A program made the position numbers and the translations under genes. A stretch of DNA of 64,000 nt from Pyrenula massariospora (Eukaryota; Ascomycota; Eurotiomycetes; Pyrenulales; Pyrenulaceae): the NCBI GenBank assembly GCA_021030905.1, contig JAGFMI010000026.1:62001-126000 (forward strand), given 5' to 3'. Below, piece after piece: positions 25,622-37,391 of this stretch. A model generated the notes under the pieces. The model ran no database searches and had not been told where the DNA came from. It was given only the letters and a program-made list of their open reading frames with translations. Position 1 is the first letter of the stretch, and each line of letters begins with the position of its first letter.

Positions 25622-25933
25622 GACATATCAAAATCGTCCCCACTCAAATCCAAATTAAGCAGTTTCAGAAATCTCCGCGGCAGAAAGAAATTAAAGACGT
25701 AGCATTCTCACGGTATTTTCTGCATGCAGGAGAGCATTTCCTCTCGTGCTTCTTGACTCACCTACTCTTAGCGGTCATTATTTCTCTTCTGGCCTTATCT
25801 GGATCTGGGAAGGTTTTCCGAGTCGCGTTTCGCGGGAACCTTTTCCTACAGCGCGTCGCTGCAGCATCTCTTAACAAGGTGGATTGCATCCTGCAGATCC
25901 ATCATTGAAGTACGATGCGGTAAACCTTCCAGC
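25622..25933. other. Bidirectional promoter, TRP1 / NUP188
   Basis: 312 bp separate the two start codons, so both genes must be driven from here. Apart from the TGACTCA box listed separately, I see no other element I can name. Confidence 0.7.
25755..25761. promoter_or_regulatory. TGACTCA box (Gcn4/CPC1 type) upstream of TRP1
   Basis: Perfect 7-bp palindromic TGACTCA about 134 bp upstream of the TRP1 ATG. Gcn4/CPC1/CpcA bZIP factors bind this sequence upstream of amino-acid biosynthesis genes, and TRP1 is a classic target. Chance occurrence of a 7-mer in 312 bp is low but not negligible. Confidence 0.6.
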
Positions 25934-28900
25934 ATGGCTTCCGCTGGGGAGCTTTATTTCCCTCCACTAGATCGCTGCCTCAGCGGAGAGGCTCTGCTCA
26001 TGTAAGTATTTCACCCACCGCGCTCCAGCTGTAATTGACGTAGAGAAGCTCTTGGAAAGATGTATACACTCATTTGAGCGCCGGAAAATCTATTCAGAGA
26101 CCGTCAAGAATATACACTTTTTTGTCAAGCGACAATGCCCTTCACATGGTCTCTGATCCCACAAATCCGTTCCCTCAGCCAACACCAGATTCGAAAGCAT
26201 CGTTTGAGACCAAGACAGCTGCAATAAATATTACTCCATCTTCTCAAGGTCAATACAACCTCAACGAGATAAAAGACGATGCCTTATGGTTGAGCAAACA
26301 AGCCGATATAGATGAAGAGTCTTCCCTCCGCATTGTGGTTCTTGAATGGCAATGTCGGCCGGCGAGTCAACTGCAGCGAGGCTTTTCCGAGGCAGAGAAA
26401 GCAAGTGTTAGGGAAGCCTTCGGCCCTCAGAATGTTCCTCTCGCCATCAAAGACAACGCAACACTGGAAAATCTTTTGGCCAACGACAGTGACTCCGAGA
26501 AGTTTCTATCGATCGAGGATAGACGGATCCGATTGCTGAAAACCTACCTCGCAGAGCGCTGTTCCTTACTTGCGATCTCGAGACACCTTCTATCTGTTGC
26601 GCACGCAGGATCTCAATCTGAAAGAGAGACGAGAGAAAATATGGGCGACAGCTCGAACGGCAAACAAATCGTAGCCGCCTCAGAGGAGCTAGGAAACAGA
26701 GTTTTACATCGACAAGCGAAACTTTTCCCCGAAAATCCACAGGAAAAGGTGCTCATGATCTACATCGCCGCATTGAGAGAGCGCATCAACAAGATTGAAA
26801 GGGGGTGCGGATGGTTCCCAGAGACAGACCAAGGCCCCAAAGCTGAGATCGCCTGGCTAAATGCAATCCTCAAAGAAATGGTCACAATCATGGAGCTCAC
26901 ATTTTTACACTTGCGTGCTTTTCTTACCATTCCGTCTGCGCCCCTTGTACTAGAATGGCTAGGCCTCATGGTACAGTACACCTTCTTTGAACAAGTTGAG
27001 CTTGGATCTGTAGCACAGGCGCCACTTCTTGATGCCCTGAAATCATTGGCTCCCATTGTCACTCTATCTGTTCTCAATGTGAACGACTCCATCCAATACC
27101 TGCTTCAAAGCCCTCAACGATCTTTTGAAGAAAACGAGACTAACCAGCACTTTTTCTTTTTGAACCCCGAACACATCGATGAGATTCACGGAATCTTCTT
27201 AGATGCTGCCGCAAGCCATTCTCGAATCGCTAGTGTGCCTGTCCTTGCATGGGGCCTAATATGCTACACTCTTCGCGATGCAGCGTCCGAGCAGAGGGAG
27301 GTGCGAGAGAAGCTACTACAAGAAACCGCCAGGAGACGACATTCTGGAAGTAGCAGCGCATCGCTTCATCAGAGTCTGTACGAGGACATTTCTGAACATT
27401 TGAGACATGCCAGTGGGGGCACTAATTATCCCGAATTTCTTTTCCACAGCGCGACAGAAGTAAATGGTGTATTTGAGATCATAAGTCTCCTTGCAAACAG
27501 TTCTCACCCGGAAGAGCCCCTAGGTAATAGATGGAAACGCCAGTGCCTTCAGGAGCTCATTAGCCTCGCATTCGATACCGCTGGTTATTCCGAGACAATT
27601 CTACTAGCTATTTTCTCAACATTGGAGGAGCCGGCTTCCAGTACAGAGTCACATTCCTCGTTTCCGAGTCTGCGGCAGTTTGATCTTCGTGCAATATTCC
27701 TTGAGGATCAATTTTTGATGGGCTGCGTCTTCGACCTAGCTTTGAAGCGATTTCCTCATGAAGCTACATCGTTTCTAAGGCTATGCAAGCTCTTGGCTTC
27801 CTCGGAGATCTTGAACGACTCAAGGATGCCGTTTGTTGCGGAGAGATTAAGACTCGTCAACACATTCACACAGGCTATACCACCATCCTTTCGGGGATAT
27901 CAGACCATCAGAGAGGACGAAAACGCTAATTGGGTACAATTGATTCAGACGATTAGCATGCATGGCGGCAGCGGACCTCTCATGCTTGAATACGAGCATT
28001 ATCAGCCAGTGACTGATAAAACCACAGACCTGATCGTTCAGGGCTCCGAAGGGCAAGTGGTGTCTTCTGGAAAGCCTATTGTGATATGCTGGGTGCATAC
28101 CTACTCAATATTGTCATATCTTGGAAGATGGCTCTCCGTGATTCGTTCTGGACAAAATGAAGGTTCACAATGTGTGGACAGCCTCGAGAGCGTCGCTGCC
28201 GAGATTGTTGGCCTGTTGACTGCTCTCACATCAACGATTTCTTACCATGGTGATATTGAGGCTACGAGGGAAGTTCTTGAAGAGGTCAGTGCAGAGATTG
28301 CTGAGGAAGACGTACTTTCAGTGATTGCAGATATCTTTGAACAAGAGCTTCAAATCATGAAATATCGTGCAAGCTTTGAGAGATCACTTGACTTGCTTGT
28401 TGCTTGTGTTGAATTCTTCCACGCAATAATCAAGGTTCTGCCTGGTAGGATCTGGCCTATTCTAGGACGTAGCAGCCTGGTAGGCATGGATGGGAGCGGT
28501 GGGCTTCTGTCTTCTGTTGTACACTCAACAGAGGTATCATCAATGGACTTTGCATTCCTAGAGAGTTGCATCAGCTTGTACGAGGCGCTTGTTGAAGATG
28601 CTGTGTCGTGTTCCTTCACACAGGCGGATTTCTCGACACAGTTGAAGTCGAGCCAAACATTGTCACGAAGAACATCTACAAATACATCGCATACTCCGAC
28701 ACGGGTGCGAAGTCAATTATTACTTTCTTTTACTCAAATGACTTTTGAATTCTACGAAACGATATCTTCTTGGACCTTCCGCGAGCAGCAGCAACGTGCG
28801 AGAATTCTTGCCGACTTAGCGACATGTTTCAGAAAAGTGATTTATTACTGGTTTGGCATTGATGATACCCAAGATTTCAAGACTAAGCTTACTGCGGCGG

Positions 28901-31491
28901 TGGCGTTATCGGCATCATTTTTGATTGAATCTTTGAGCTTTTCATCAAATCGGGATGGATTACTCAACCCAATTCTAAAAGGGATCACGGATGGGCTAGA
29001 TCGTCTTGATCCATGCGCAAGTATTACAGCAACAAATGTTTGGAGAAGAGAGATTATTGCGACCATTGATTTATCTATGGAGGTCTTGAGGGCAAAGAGT
29101 CTCTCTGACCGAGCGCCTGCGGCAGCAAATCATCAGCTACTCAACACGTCTCCGATTTTAGTGCGTCTGTTTGCCGATGACTGCCTATCGAGGCCGATAG
29201 TCTTGAAGCTCTTGCAGCGATTGATCGTTGAGGAAGAAAAGCGGCCAGGATCTGAAGCACAATCTCTTCTCGGGCAGCTTGGACCAGAGTCTTCGTATCA
29301 ATTCATTGAAATGATTTCGTGCCTAGATCAGCCGTTCGAAAGTTGTCTAATTCTGGCTGACACTTGGAGTTTGCTACACTCGCTAGTCCAAAAACGCCAG
29401 CAATGGTTCGCTGTGGTCATACTGACAGGGACAATGTCTTATACACGAAACAGTCACACCCCAGCAGATGCATCGAAGAAGCTACGTGGAAAGTCTATCT
29501 TGACAAGAGCTCTGGACTACTTAGCTGAAGACTCAAGCTCGAAAGATATCACTGTGATCCCCAGCGTTTTATCCTTCGTGCAGCGTGCGCAGGAGAATTG
29601 GCCTTGGGCAACTCTCAGCATGTGGTCTCACAATGGATTTGTCAGGTTCCTCACAGAGTATCATAGAAAACTCACACAAAAGAAGACCTCAAGCCCGTTT
29701 GATGAATGTTACGAGACACAAACAGCCGCTATTATAGCCGATATTCTGACAAGCTATCTACATCATATCAGAGCAACCCAAGACCGAGCAGCATTCTCAA
29801 AGCTCCGAAGTGCTATCGAATATTACGCCGAGTGTGGAAAATCCAGATTAGGCTACAATGATTCCTTGCACGCCAATCTGAAGGAAAACGTCAAGCGCAT
29901 TTTTCCAGGGTGCGAACTTTCAAAGTTTAAGAAGACTTCTTCTGCCCCATTAGAATTTGGAGAGGATTTCTATTACGACGTGACCTTTGCCAGCAAAGTC
30001 TTAGGCTTTAGTCAAGCTTGGAAAGGAACTCGCGGGCAAGGACTTGAATCAGAGTTTCGTCGTGCAAACATCAATCTCTCTCTTGTTGATGCTCAATTGT
30101 GTCTATGGAAAAGCTGGAAATCGCTCGCTGTCGAGCATTCACCATACTTTGCTATTGATGGCGAAGTCCGCAAGTTTATGGCTAAGGCAATTGAAAAATG
30201 TCTTGAGTCAAATGCTCAGAACTATCCGGCAGACTCGTTATTTGACAGTCTCCTTCAGAGCCGGATAGAACTAGCCATTGCGCTTCTTCAGCGTCTCGTT
30301 GCTACAAAGACAAGAGCGATTGAGTTTGTTCACTTGCTAGAACCGGCTTGGACGGCCCTTACCTCTCGCACGACCAGCTACGAAGCTGCACTTGCCAATG
30401 ACGACTTAGTATACTTCAGATCACTGTTGAATGCCGTTTTCTTGGCCATTCAGTTCCATATCAGAGTTACTCCAACGAAATCTGAGCGTCACGAAAGAAC
30501 GAAGAACATTCTCCTTGACCTACTTAGGAATGTCGTTGCAAAAGGACTAAAGGCTCTCGTTACTGGTCTCCACGGACAATCCAATTCAGGAGACACGGAT
30601 TCTCAAATCGGCCCGACTGACTTCCGCCTCCTCCTTGCATTATTACAAGCGATCATCCGTGTTCCTGACCTCCACGTTTTAGGCTCCTCGCAAGCTTCCG
30701 AAGCACTTTTGCTTGGCCCTATTTCTGAATCTGCCTTACACCTCTATTCTTGGTCGCACAGTCTTCTCGGTCCTGGATCCGACCCTGTGTACGCTTCACT
30801 TAGTAGCTCTTTCCTCGTCAGCTTGTCAACTCTGCCTCTTCTAGCCGAAGATCTCGCTGCCTCCCAAAATGTCCTTTCATCGCTCGCCTCAGCCAAGATG
30901 ACACGCCTACTCATGACACGTCCCAAAGGCGCTGGACCGCTCGAAACAGAGCTATTACCACTTCGGCTCTACGAAACATGGACACAAGGAATTCTCCCAC
31001 TCTGCCTGAATCTGCTCCAAGCTGTCGGGCGCGCAGTGTCTGCTGACGTCTTGCACTTCCTGAACTTGATGCCCCATCAGCTTGAACGAGCATCGCTCGC
31101 TCTCAACGCACAGGGTGAATCGAGAAATTTCACATTGTCCTCCATCAAAGAGGTGCAGGATCTAGCATTAATTGCTGCGGTTCTGGACAAATACCGGGAA
31201 GCGGGGCAGAGCGCTGGTGTTGATCCGCTAGATTTCATAGAAGATCTGAAGTGGTGGAACAAGAGTGACAGAAAGGGGATCAGAGACGATGTTGATGATC
31301 TGCTCGCGAGCAGGCCAAAAATGAGGTTGAGACTTGTGCCGGGGGATGAGAGGGAGGCGGCTCTGGCGCAAAAGAAACCTAAGGGGGATCAGGGGGGCGG
31401 GAAAGGCGCATGCGTGAACGCGCTGGAGGAGTTGATTGTCGAGGAGCTAAGGAAATGTGCTGTCTGCTTGAAGGCAGAGACGGAGGAGTAG
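25934..31491 (+). CDS. nup188: Nucleoporin Nup188
   Basis: Large alpha-helical scaffold protein of the inner ring of the nuclear pore complex. Two exons: 25934-26001 and 26046-31491, giving 1837 residues, the size expected for the family. The short first exon supplies MASAGELYFPPLDRCLSGEALL, which matches the Nup188 start, and joins to SSWKDVYTHLSAGKSIQRP. The stretch FETKTAAINITPS..IKDDALWLSKQADIDEESSLRIVVLEWQ is characteristic of Nup188 and not of Nup192. The rest is helical solenoid without short motifs. The acceptor is GTAGAG at 26040-26045; the nearer TAG would put the frame into a stop. The end is Glu/Lys-rich with two cysteines (KCAVCLKAETEE). Confidence 0.93.
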
Positions 31492-32187
31492 AGGAGTACT
31501 TGAGAAAAGCATAGTGGTGGTTGTTGGATGCTAATTTGCACTTTTGAATAGATCATGATAATATAATGGCTTTTTCACACCTTAAATAGTGTCTGCAGCT
31601 TCGCTAAATAGTCCTTCTGCTCCGACTCGATTTGAGGCTAGGTGTCAGAAGCCGTGATGCATCTAATCGTTAATGTTGGCGCCTGCCCAGCGTAGCTTAG
31701 ATGCGCCACGACTTGTGACATTCGGCCTTGAATGTGGCTGCGTTTAGCACCACCATTCTTGGGCTCGATTGCCTAAGTTGGAAATATTGGATTTTGAAAC
31801 TACCCTGCTTCTATTCTCACTACATAGTGGTGCTTACGTTCACTGGATTGTGCTCTTCAACTTCAGACAAGCGTCATCTTTGGAACATCTTCTTGATTAA
31901 GATATTACGCAAGCAATCCGGTCGTCAGCCGCCATAACGCGCCCTTTGTCCAGCATAACGCCTCAATTTATGTCACCTCTGGCCCTGCCTTATTTCGTGC
32001 ATTGTCGAAGACCATCGACCTTCGTCTTTAAATTTGGATTTTTGCGAATTTACACTTAATAATACCGCAATCCATGGGAGAGACTCAGTAGGCGTTTTAG
32101 TCACCATCAATCTCTCTATCTAGATCTTCTCCCCATCCTCTCTTAGAATCCTTCCCCATCCCCTTCAACTCCTCCACCGCAACCATA
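31492..32187. other. Intergenic region with one repeat copy
   Basis: 696 bp between two plus-strand genes. Palindromic repeat copy 3 occupies 31634-31729. A frame at 31728-31937 (69 codons) begins at the repeat edge and has no resemblance to known proteins. The pyrimidine-rich tract 32100-32185 looks like the leader of the next gene. Confidence 0.5.
31634..31729 (+). mobile_element. MITE-like palindromic repeat, copy 3
   Basis: 96 bp beginning GAGGCTAGGTGTCAGAAGCC and ending with the inverted form GCCACGACTTGTGACATTC and GGCCTT. The core on the plus strand reads TTAATGTTGGCGCCTGCCC. Intergenic, between NUP188 and the metallo-beta-lactamase gene. Confidence 0.88.
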
Positions 32188-33552
32188 ATGTCAGGCCTTC
32201 CCCCTCTTGTCGAGCTTGACAGCGTCACCGTCCAAGTCATAATCGACAACGAAGTCGACCCTATATCCACCTACTCGAACCCTGGAATCGAGGTCTCTGG
32301 ACGGTTTTCTGATGTGGCTATGAACTCGCCGTTCATTCCGGAAGATCGTGGAGGGGCGGTCAAGGAGATGAGGCTGGAGAGTCTCTGTTGTGGGGCTCAC
32401 GGGCTGAGTTTGAAGATCGTGAGTGTTACGTCTCTTCCTTTGTGACTCAGGGGAGCAGTCGAGAAGGCGAAGGGAGCAAAAGTAAAAATGCTGACACGGA
32501 ACATGATTTGTAGACTGGTGTTAAGGGTGACGAGAGGCATACAGTTCTCTTCGATACTGGACCGGAGGGAAACATTTGGGAAGAGAACGTCAAAAGGCTA
32601 GGGACAGATCTAGCAGAGATTGACACCGTTGTGCTGAGCCACTGGCACCCCGACCACTCCGGTAAGTCTTGAAGATTACATTCTACAGCTCTCAATGGGC
32701 ATGTCACTCTATCCACTTTTCCTCCTCGCAGCTTTATCAATCATTTCTTCTCGTGCCAGTTCCATTCCTCGCTATTTCCACCAACGCAAAGCCTTACTCA
32801 CTACTTCCTTTCATCTCCCAGGCGGCATGCCCCGCGCCCTCAACATGATCCAGTCCGCAAAACGCTCTTCCCTCGCCGCCAAGCCGACCCCAACCCCCTA
32901 CCACCCCTCCCTCCAAGTCACCGTCGACATCCACCCCTCCCGCCCCACCTACCGCGGCTTCTCCACCCTCCGGGGCCCCATCTCCCTCCAACCCGACCCC
33001 ACGCTGAGCGAAATCTCCTCCACCGGCGCAGCCGTCACCCCCTTCGCCACCCCCCACTCCCTCCCCCCCTCCTCCTCCTCCTCCTCTTCCTTCTTCCTCC
33101 TCTCCGGGGAGATCCCCCGCGTCACCCCCTACGAGAAGGGCCTCCGCCGCGCCATCCGCTACGTCGTCCCCCCCGACCCCGACTCTCCCTCAACCCCAGG
33201 TTCCTGGGTCCCAGATGAAGACATAGCAGACGAGCGCCTCCTCGCCTGCGCCGTCCGCAACAAAGGCCTGGTGGTCTTCACCGGCTGCGCCCACGCCGGC
33301 GTGGTCAACACCTCCCTCCACGCTTTATCCCTGACTAATCACGTACACCCGCTCTACGCGGTGGTTGGGGGGTTCCATCTGGTCGGGCAGGAGGAGGATC
33401 ATATTAGGGAGACCGTGGAGGATTTGGGGAAGTTGGGGCCGCGGGTGCTGGTGCCGGGGCATTGTAGTGGGTGGCGGGTGAGGGGGGAGATTGAGAGGGT
33501 GATGCCCGGGGTTTGCGCGCCGGGGACGGTGGGGACGACGTTTCGGTTTTGA
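32188..33552 (+). CDS. Metallo-beta-lactamase-fold hydrolase
   Basis: Three exons: 32188-32418, 32514-32661 and 32822-33552, giving 369 residues. The metal-binding motif HWHPDH is at 120-125, after the strand HTVLFDTGPEG. Further metal ligands are likely in FTGCAHAGVVN and VVGGFHL, and the C-terminal histidine in LVPGHCSGW. This layout (DTG, H-x-H-x-DH, TGCAHAG, GGFHL, GHCTGW-like) resembles the 7,8-dihydropterin-6-methyl-PABA phosphate synthase-like branch of the superfamily, so a small-molecule hydrolase is more likely than a nuclease. The substrate is unknown. There is a poly-Ser tract (33068-33095) and extreme C bias in the first two thirds of exon 3 that flips to G bias near the stop. 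Cytosolic, no signal peptide. Confidence 0.86.
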
Positions 33553-34071
33553 GGGTTTGCTTTTGTTTTGGAGGGTCAGTTGTGTTGGAGGAATTTTGTC
33601 TACCGATGAAGGATGGTTTACGAAGTTTTGCAGGCATTATCGCTACAGCAAGCATTTCAGCGTACTCTCCAGCAGCGCCTAAGTCGTGATAGCACGCATC
33701 TAATGATAAGCCCTGGCGTCTGTTAGGTTAATGATGAGATACTCCACGACTTCTGATATCAAGCCTCGGATGGCTACTTACGACCTTACGCGGCACGATG
33801 AAAACAAGTCCCCTTAGGCCGGCTTCAGTCCAGAGAGCAGCGAGTCTCCATGTAAAGAAAAGGAATTATTATGACTACAAATATCAGAGCATATGTACTG
33901 TACATCCAATATCCGATGCCCTCGGAGACACCCACAAGACACGCCATCTCTGCAAATGAGCGAAGGCATTGGCAGGGGACATAATTACCTGCCATCACTC
34001 CTAAAACCGAGGATATGCCCCGTCATGCCAAAAACCCATGCAAATAACTTGGGAAAAAAAATAGATCTTGT
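33553..34071. other. Convergent intergenic region with one repeat copy
   Basis: 519 bp between convergent stops. Palindromic repeat copy 4 occupies about 33665-33767; the remainder is presumably 3' UTR. Confidence 0.5.
33665..33767 (+). mobile_element. MITE-like palindromic repeat, copy 4 (diverged left end)
   Basis: The right end is well kept (CCACGACTTCTGATATC then AAGCCTC) and the core GCCCTGGCGTCTGTTAGG is recognisable. The left end keeps only AAGTCGTGATAGCACGCATC and is otherwise diverged, so the start is approximate. Confidence 0.75.
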
Positions 34072-35346
34072 TCAAGCGACGCCACTCCTTTCCACATCCA
34101 TCGCATCCAGTATCCTCTTCACCTCCGCTCCTTCCGTCCCTTCGGCATCCAGCGTAACAAGCAGCTCATTGGCCTTCTTCTTCAACTCACGCAGAATGCC
34201 TTTGGTGTATTCAAAACTTCCCGTGCTCTCCATGTACGAGACAGCATACCGTTTGACTTCATCCTCAGTTGGTCTCTGCTTTAGGATATTGATCAGTTGG
34301 AGATTGTCTGGAGCTGCTCGGATGCTATGGATGACCGGGAATGAGAATTTGCCTTCTGTCAGATCTTCGCACAGCCCTTTGTTCTTGGTGTAGGTTCCGC
34401 TGGATAAGTTGAGATAGTCATCGCATATTTGGAAGATGAGACCCATTAAGTTGACGAGAGGTGTGTAGTCGTGTCTGGCTGTAAAGGACTCGGCTTGCAT
34501 GAGCTTGATCGCAAGGCGGAATAGACCGCCTGTCTTGTTCTGGACCATTTCTAGGTATTCATCTTCCGTGGGGCATGTCAGGGTATCTCTCCAGAAAAGG
34601 TCAAGGCCCTGACCCCGGTGAAGATTGATCATCTCCGAAATGAATATCTCTGAGCACACGTCTTTATTCCGCAGTGTTATCACCTCTTGCAGCGCCAGGA
34701 AGTACACGTAGTTGGCGGAATTGATCGTCTGCGGCACTCCAAAGATTGAATGTGCCACTGGCACACCTCTCCGCAGTAGCGAAGAGTCCTCCACATCATC
34801 GACCAGGAGCGAAGATGTGTGCAGCATTCCGACGAGCTTCGTTATTGTTGCCAGTGATCCTGTAGGAACATGGAGAAAGTTGTTGAAGGCATTTATTAGC
34901 TGAGTCCGAATATCTTTTCCGGGATGTGAGAGCAGGTATTCGTAGGGTCCCAATAATATCTTCTCTTTCCTACTTGACCACTTTTCAGGGGCCACATTCG
35001 AGCGCATCGCCATGTTTGACGGCTTGCGACTGTGTCCGTCTTTCGTGTCTTTAGGTGGTGTTTTCAGAGTCGAAGTGATTAGAGACGGGTCGGATATGCG
35101 TTTCGAGTGTCGCCTTGGTGGTATGTTGACAGGAGCAGCAGGATGGGTGGTCGATGCCTGGGCACCATTGATGGCAGTAGCGGGCGCAGATGAGCTTGAC
35201 ATTTTGTTGTTCGGTGACACCCACTGATCTTCTGGTAAAGGCTTCAAGACTGATTTTGAAGGCTGATGCGTAGGAGGATGGACAACGCCGGAGGAGCTGG
35301 TTCTTTCGGGGATTGCGTTGGGGTTTGTTAGACTATCAGCCGCCAT
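34072..35346 (-). CDS. ggs1: Geranylgeranyl diphosphate synthase
   Basis: Trans-prenyltransferase making C20 GGPP from FPP and IPP for protein prenylation, carotenoids and other terpenoids. Single exon, 424 residues. The first aspartate-rich motif is DDVED at 183-187 inside [16 protein letters not shown]. The second is DDYLN at 309-313 inside [13 protein letters not shown], the Asp-Asp-x-x-Asn form usual in eukaryotic GGPP synthases. [11 protein letters not shown] is also typical. The N-terminal 120 residues are Ser/Pro-rich and disordered, as in many filamentous fungi where the protein contains [11 protein letters not shown]-like stretches. No terpene cyclase, prenyltransferase partner or other pathway gene lies next to it, so a housekeeping role is the simplest reading. 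The ATG at 35346 opens the frame. Confidence 0.96.
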   Translation of the reverse strand: MAADSLTNPNAIPERTSSSGVVHPPTHQPSKSVLKPLPEDQWVSPNNKMSSSSAPATAINGAQASTTHPAAPVNIPPRRHSKRISDPSLITSTLKTPPKDTKDGHSRKPSNMAMRSNVAPEKWSSRKEKILLGPYEYLLSHPGKDIRTQLINAFNNFLHVPTGSLATITKLVGMLHTSSLLVDDVEDSSLLRRGVPVAHSIFGVPQTINSANYVYFLALQEVITLRNKDVCSEIFISEMINLHRGQGLDLFWRDTLTCPTEDEYLEMVQNKTGGLFRLAIKLMQAESFTARHDYTPLVNLMGLIFQICDDYLNLSSGTYTKNKGLCEDLTEGKFSFPVIHSIRAAPDNLQLINILKQRPTEDEVKRYAVSYMESTGSFEYTKGILRELKKKANELLVTLDAEGTEGAEVKRILDAMDVERSGVA

Positions 35347-36015
35347 AATTGTTGGAGCCTATTCATGAGCTTGGTCCAGGATAAGGTTTTCGGGTCGCGC
35401 AGAGACGCGCAATCAATTCGACAACGCAACGAATGTTGCTGCCGAGTATTTCCAAGTCATCATCGACGAAGAGAAATGTACGAAATAAACTGTCTGGATG
35501 AGCTCGAGAAAAGGAAACGGACACAGTAGATCGGGTGCAACTCAGCTGTCGCAAAGCTCTAACGATGACGACGTTGTCGGATGACCTACGCATAGCCGCC
35601 GAACTGGCTGGGGCCATAACACCTGAAGGCTGCGCGCGGTGGCATCTACGCCAAAATCCTTTGAATCCTTCTGAAGACCTTCGATGGCTGCAGATAATAC
35701 TGATTCAACCTCATGCGATATTTTTTGAACTGCATTTCCTTCAAGGAGATGCCCTCGCCATCTGGAACAATGACTGGCAGCATTCACATGCCCGCCATCT
35801 AGCGAGCGGCACCCTGCAGATCGGCCGACGGACCCTGATGCCGCATCATCGGGCGGTGCGCGGCGGCAGAATCTCCTCTGGCCGGCCAACGCATGTTTAC
35901 ACTTATCCCAGTACAGTAATCAGCTTTCTCCAATTCCTCTCGCAATGTGTTCGACGTTGACCATTGAGTTCGAATCTATAACCGGCAGCCAAGAAACATT
36001 GCAGAACTGTCGTCC
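35347..36015. other. Divergent intergenic region, GGPPS / CDC14
   Basis: 669 bp of shared 5' flank. Overlapping frames on both strands (35535-35960 plus, 35542-35889 minus) are open but lack any known motif, and I do not call them. Confidence 0.5.
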
Positions 36016-37010
36016 ATGATGGAAACTCTCCTCTCTCACTCCTTCGACTATCTCTCCTCTCATGACCCGACCAAAATCCGCAAAGGCCTTCGCCAGGTCG
36101 AAGGTCTCCTCGCGCAGATATGTCTTTCCCGACCACCACAGACAGCAGCCGAAAAGCGAAGATCCGTAGCCTTGCCTGCCACCAATTCATCACTAGCACC
36201 ACCTAAACAACTCTCCGACCTCAAAGATGATCCTGCCTTTCGAGACTTCTTCAAGCTGCAGGAGAGCTTCCAGTGGAACGTCGCCATGCGGCTGATTGCC
36301 TGCTTAGAAAGATTATTAGGAAGAGGAAACGATGGACAGAGCGACCTTTTAATCGTCTCAACCCTCGACCTACTCCAAGGGATACTTTTACTCCACCCAC
36401 CATCACGCTCACTATTCTCAAGCGACATAAACATGAATGTACGCTCCCCCACACCACAATCCCCATCCTAACCTAACCTAACCTAACTATTCAAAAGCTC
36501 CTCCTCGACCTCCTCGACCCCACCCTCTGCCCCGCAATCCACAGCACCACCCTCCTCGTCCTCGTCACCGCCCTCCTCTCCCACCCGCCAAACACCCGCA
36601 CCTTCGAGTCCCAAGACGGCCTCCTCACCATCACCTCCCTCTTCAAGACCCGCGCCGTGCCTCGCGAGGTCAAGCTCAAGCTCGTCGAGTTTCTCTATTT
36701 CTACCTCATGCCCGAGACACCCACCACCACCAATCTACCCTCGAGTAGCAGCAGCGCGCCGAACACGGCGGTGCTCGGGCCGCAGCGGCGGGAGAGCCGG
36801 ATCGCGAGGATGGGGCTGGAGATGGGGTTCAAGCGGCGGGGGGAGACGGTTGCCGGTGCCAGCACCGGTGATGGGGTGGCGGTGGATGCGGAGGAGGGCA
36901 CGAGGACGACGGAAGAGAAGCAGGGGATGTTGGGGAGGTACCTGAATAACGTGGAAGATTTGGTGGGGGACCTGAGGGAGACACAGCCGTTTGGGACGGT
37001 GTTTGGGTGA
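36016..37010 (+). CDS. cdc14: Cdc14, septation initiation network component (Sid1 partner)
   Basis: Homolog of fission yeast Cdc14, the non-catalytic partner of the Sid1 kinase in the septation initiation network. It is not the unrelated budding-yeast phosphatase of the same name. Two exons, 36016-36438 and 36498-37010, give 311 residues. Conserved blocks are LLSHSFDYLSSHDPTKIRKGLRQVEGLLAQICLS, FFKLQESFQWNVAMRLI, LLLDLLDP, REVKLKLVEFLYFYLMPE and the C-terminal RYLNNVEDLVGDLRE. The start may be either of two adjacent ATGs at 36016/36019. Its 59-nt intron carries four CCTAA units just before the acceptor, giving several equivalent branch-site candidates. Confidence 0.9.
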
Positions 37011-37391
37011 TGCGTGCTGTACTGTGAGTAGGAGGCTGCATAGGGAATTAAGAACCTTGCTCACTGTCGTGACACTGCTGCCGAGGCTGGGTAGCAGAGG
37101 TCATGGCCGAGCCCAATCTCTGATACTAACGGGCGCCGACTTATTATTCGGAGCGGCCATACCATTTGTTATCCAGCCCTTGTGTACCATCAAACGCCAG
37201 TCGACACACTGCCCAAAAGTTATTTATGACACATGATTGGAGAAGTTTTCTACTCAAATAGCACATAACACAACAAGAACGCTACAAGCCATGCAAAACC
37301 CCCCATCCCGGAGACTGTGTAGCTCCACCTAAAACCATGCACAATACAATAAAGCACCAACCCCCCGTCCATACCAACCCCACCCACGCCC
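37011..37391. other. Convergent intergenic region with a diverged repeat copy
   Basis: 381 bp between convergent stops of CDC14 and the NLR-like gene. A decayed copy of the palindromic repeat fills 37083-37181. Confidence 0.5.
37083..37181. mobile_element. MITE-like palindromic repeat, copy 5 (strongly diverged)
   Basis: Starts GAGGCTGGGTAGCAGAGGTC and ends TTGTTATCCAGCCC, still recognisable as inverted ends, with a GGCGCC core. It shows more differences from the shared sequence than the other copies and is probably the oldest or most mutated. Confidence 0.6.

Noticed and set aside
26074-26076. Start of NUP188 at a TTG inside exon 2
   Set aside because: A true ATG exon at 25934 with a proper intron supplies the family-typical N-terminus MASAGELYFPPLD.
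35535-35960. 141-codon plus frame between GGPPS and CDC14, with a minus frame overlapping it
   Set aside because: Both strands open over the same bases, no motif on either; treated as promoter DNA.
36467-36486. Telomere-like CCTAA repeat
   Set aside because: Only four units, inside an intron next to the acceptor; better explained as branch-site repeats. Fungal telomeres are CCCTAA.
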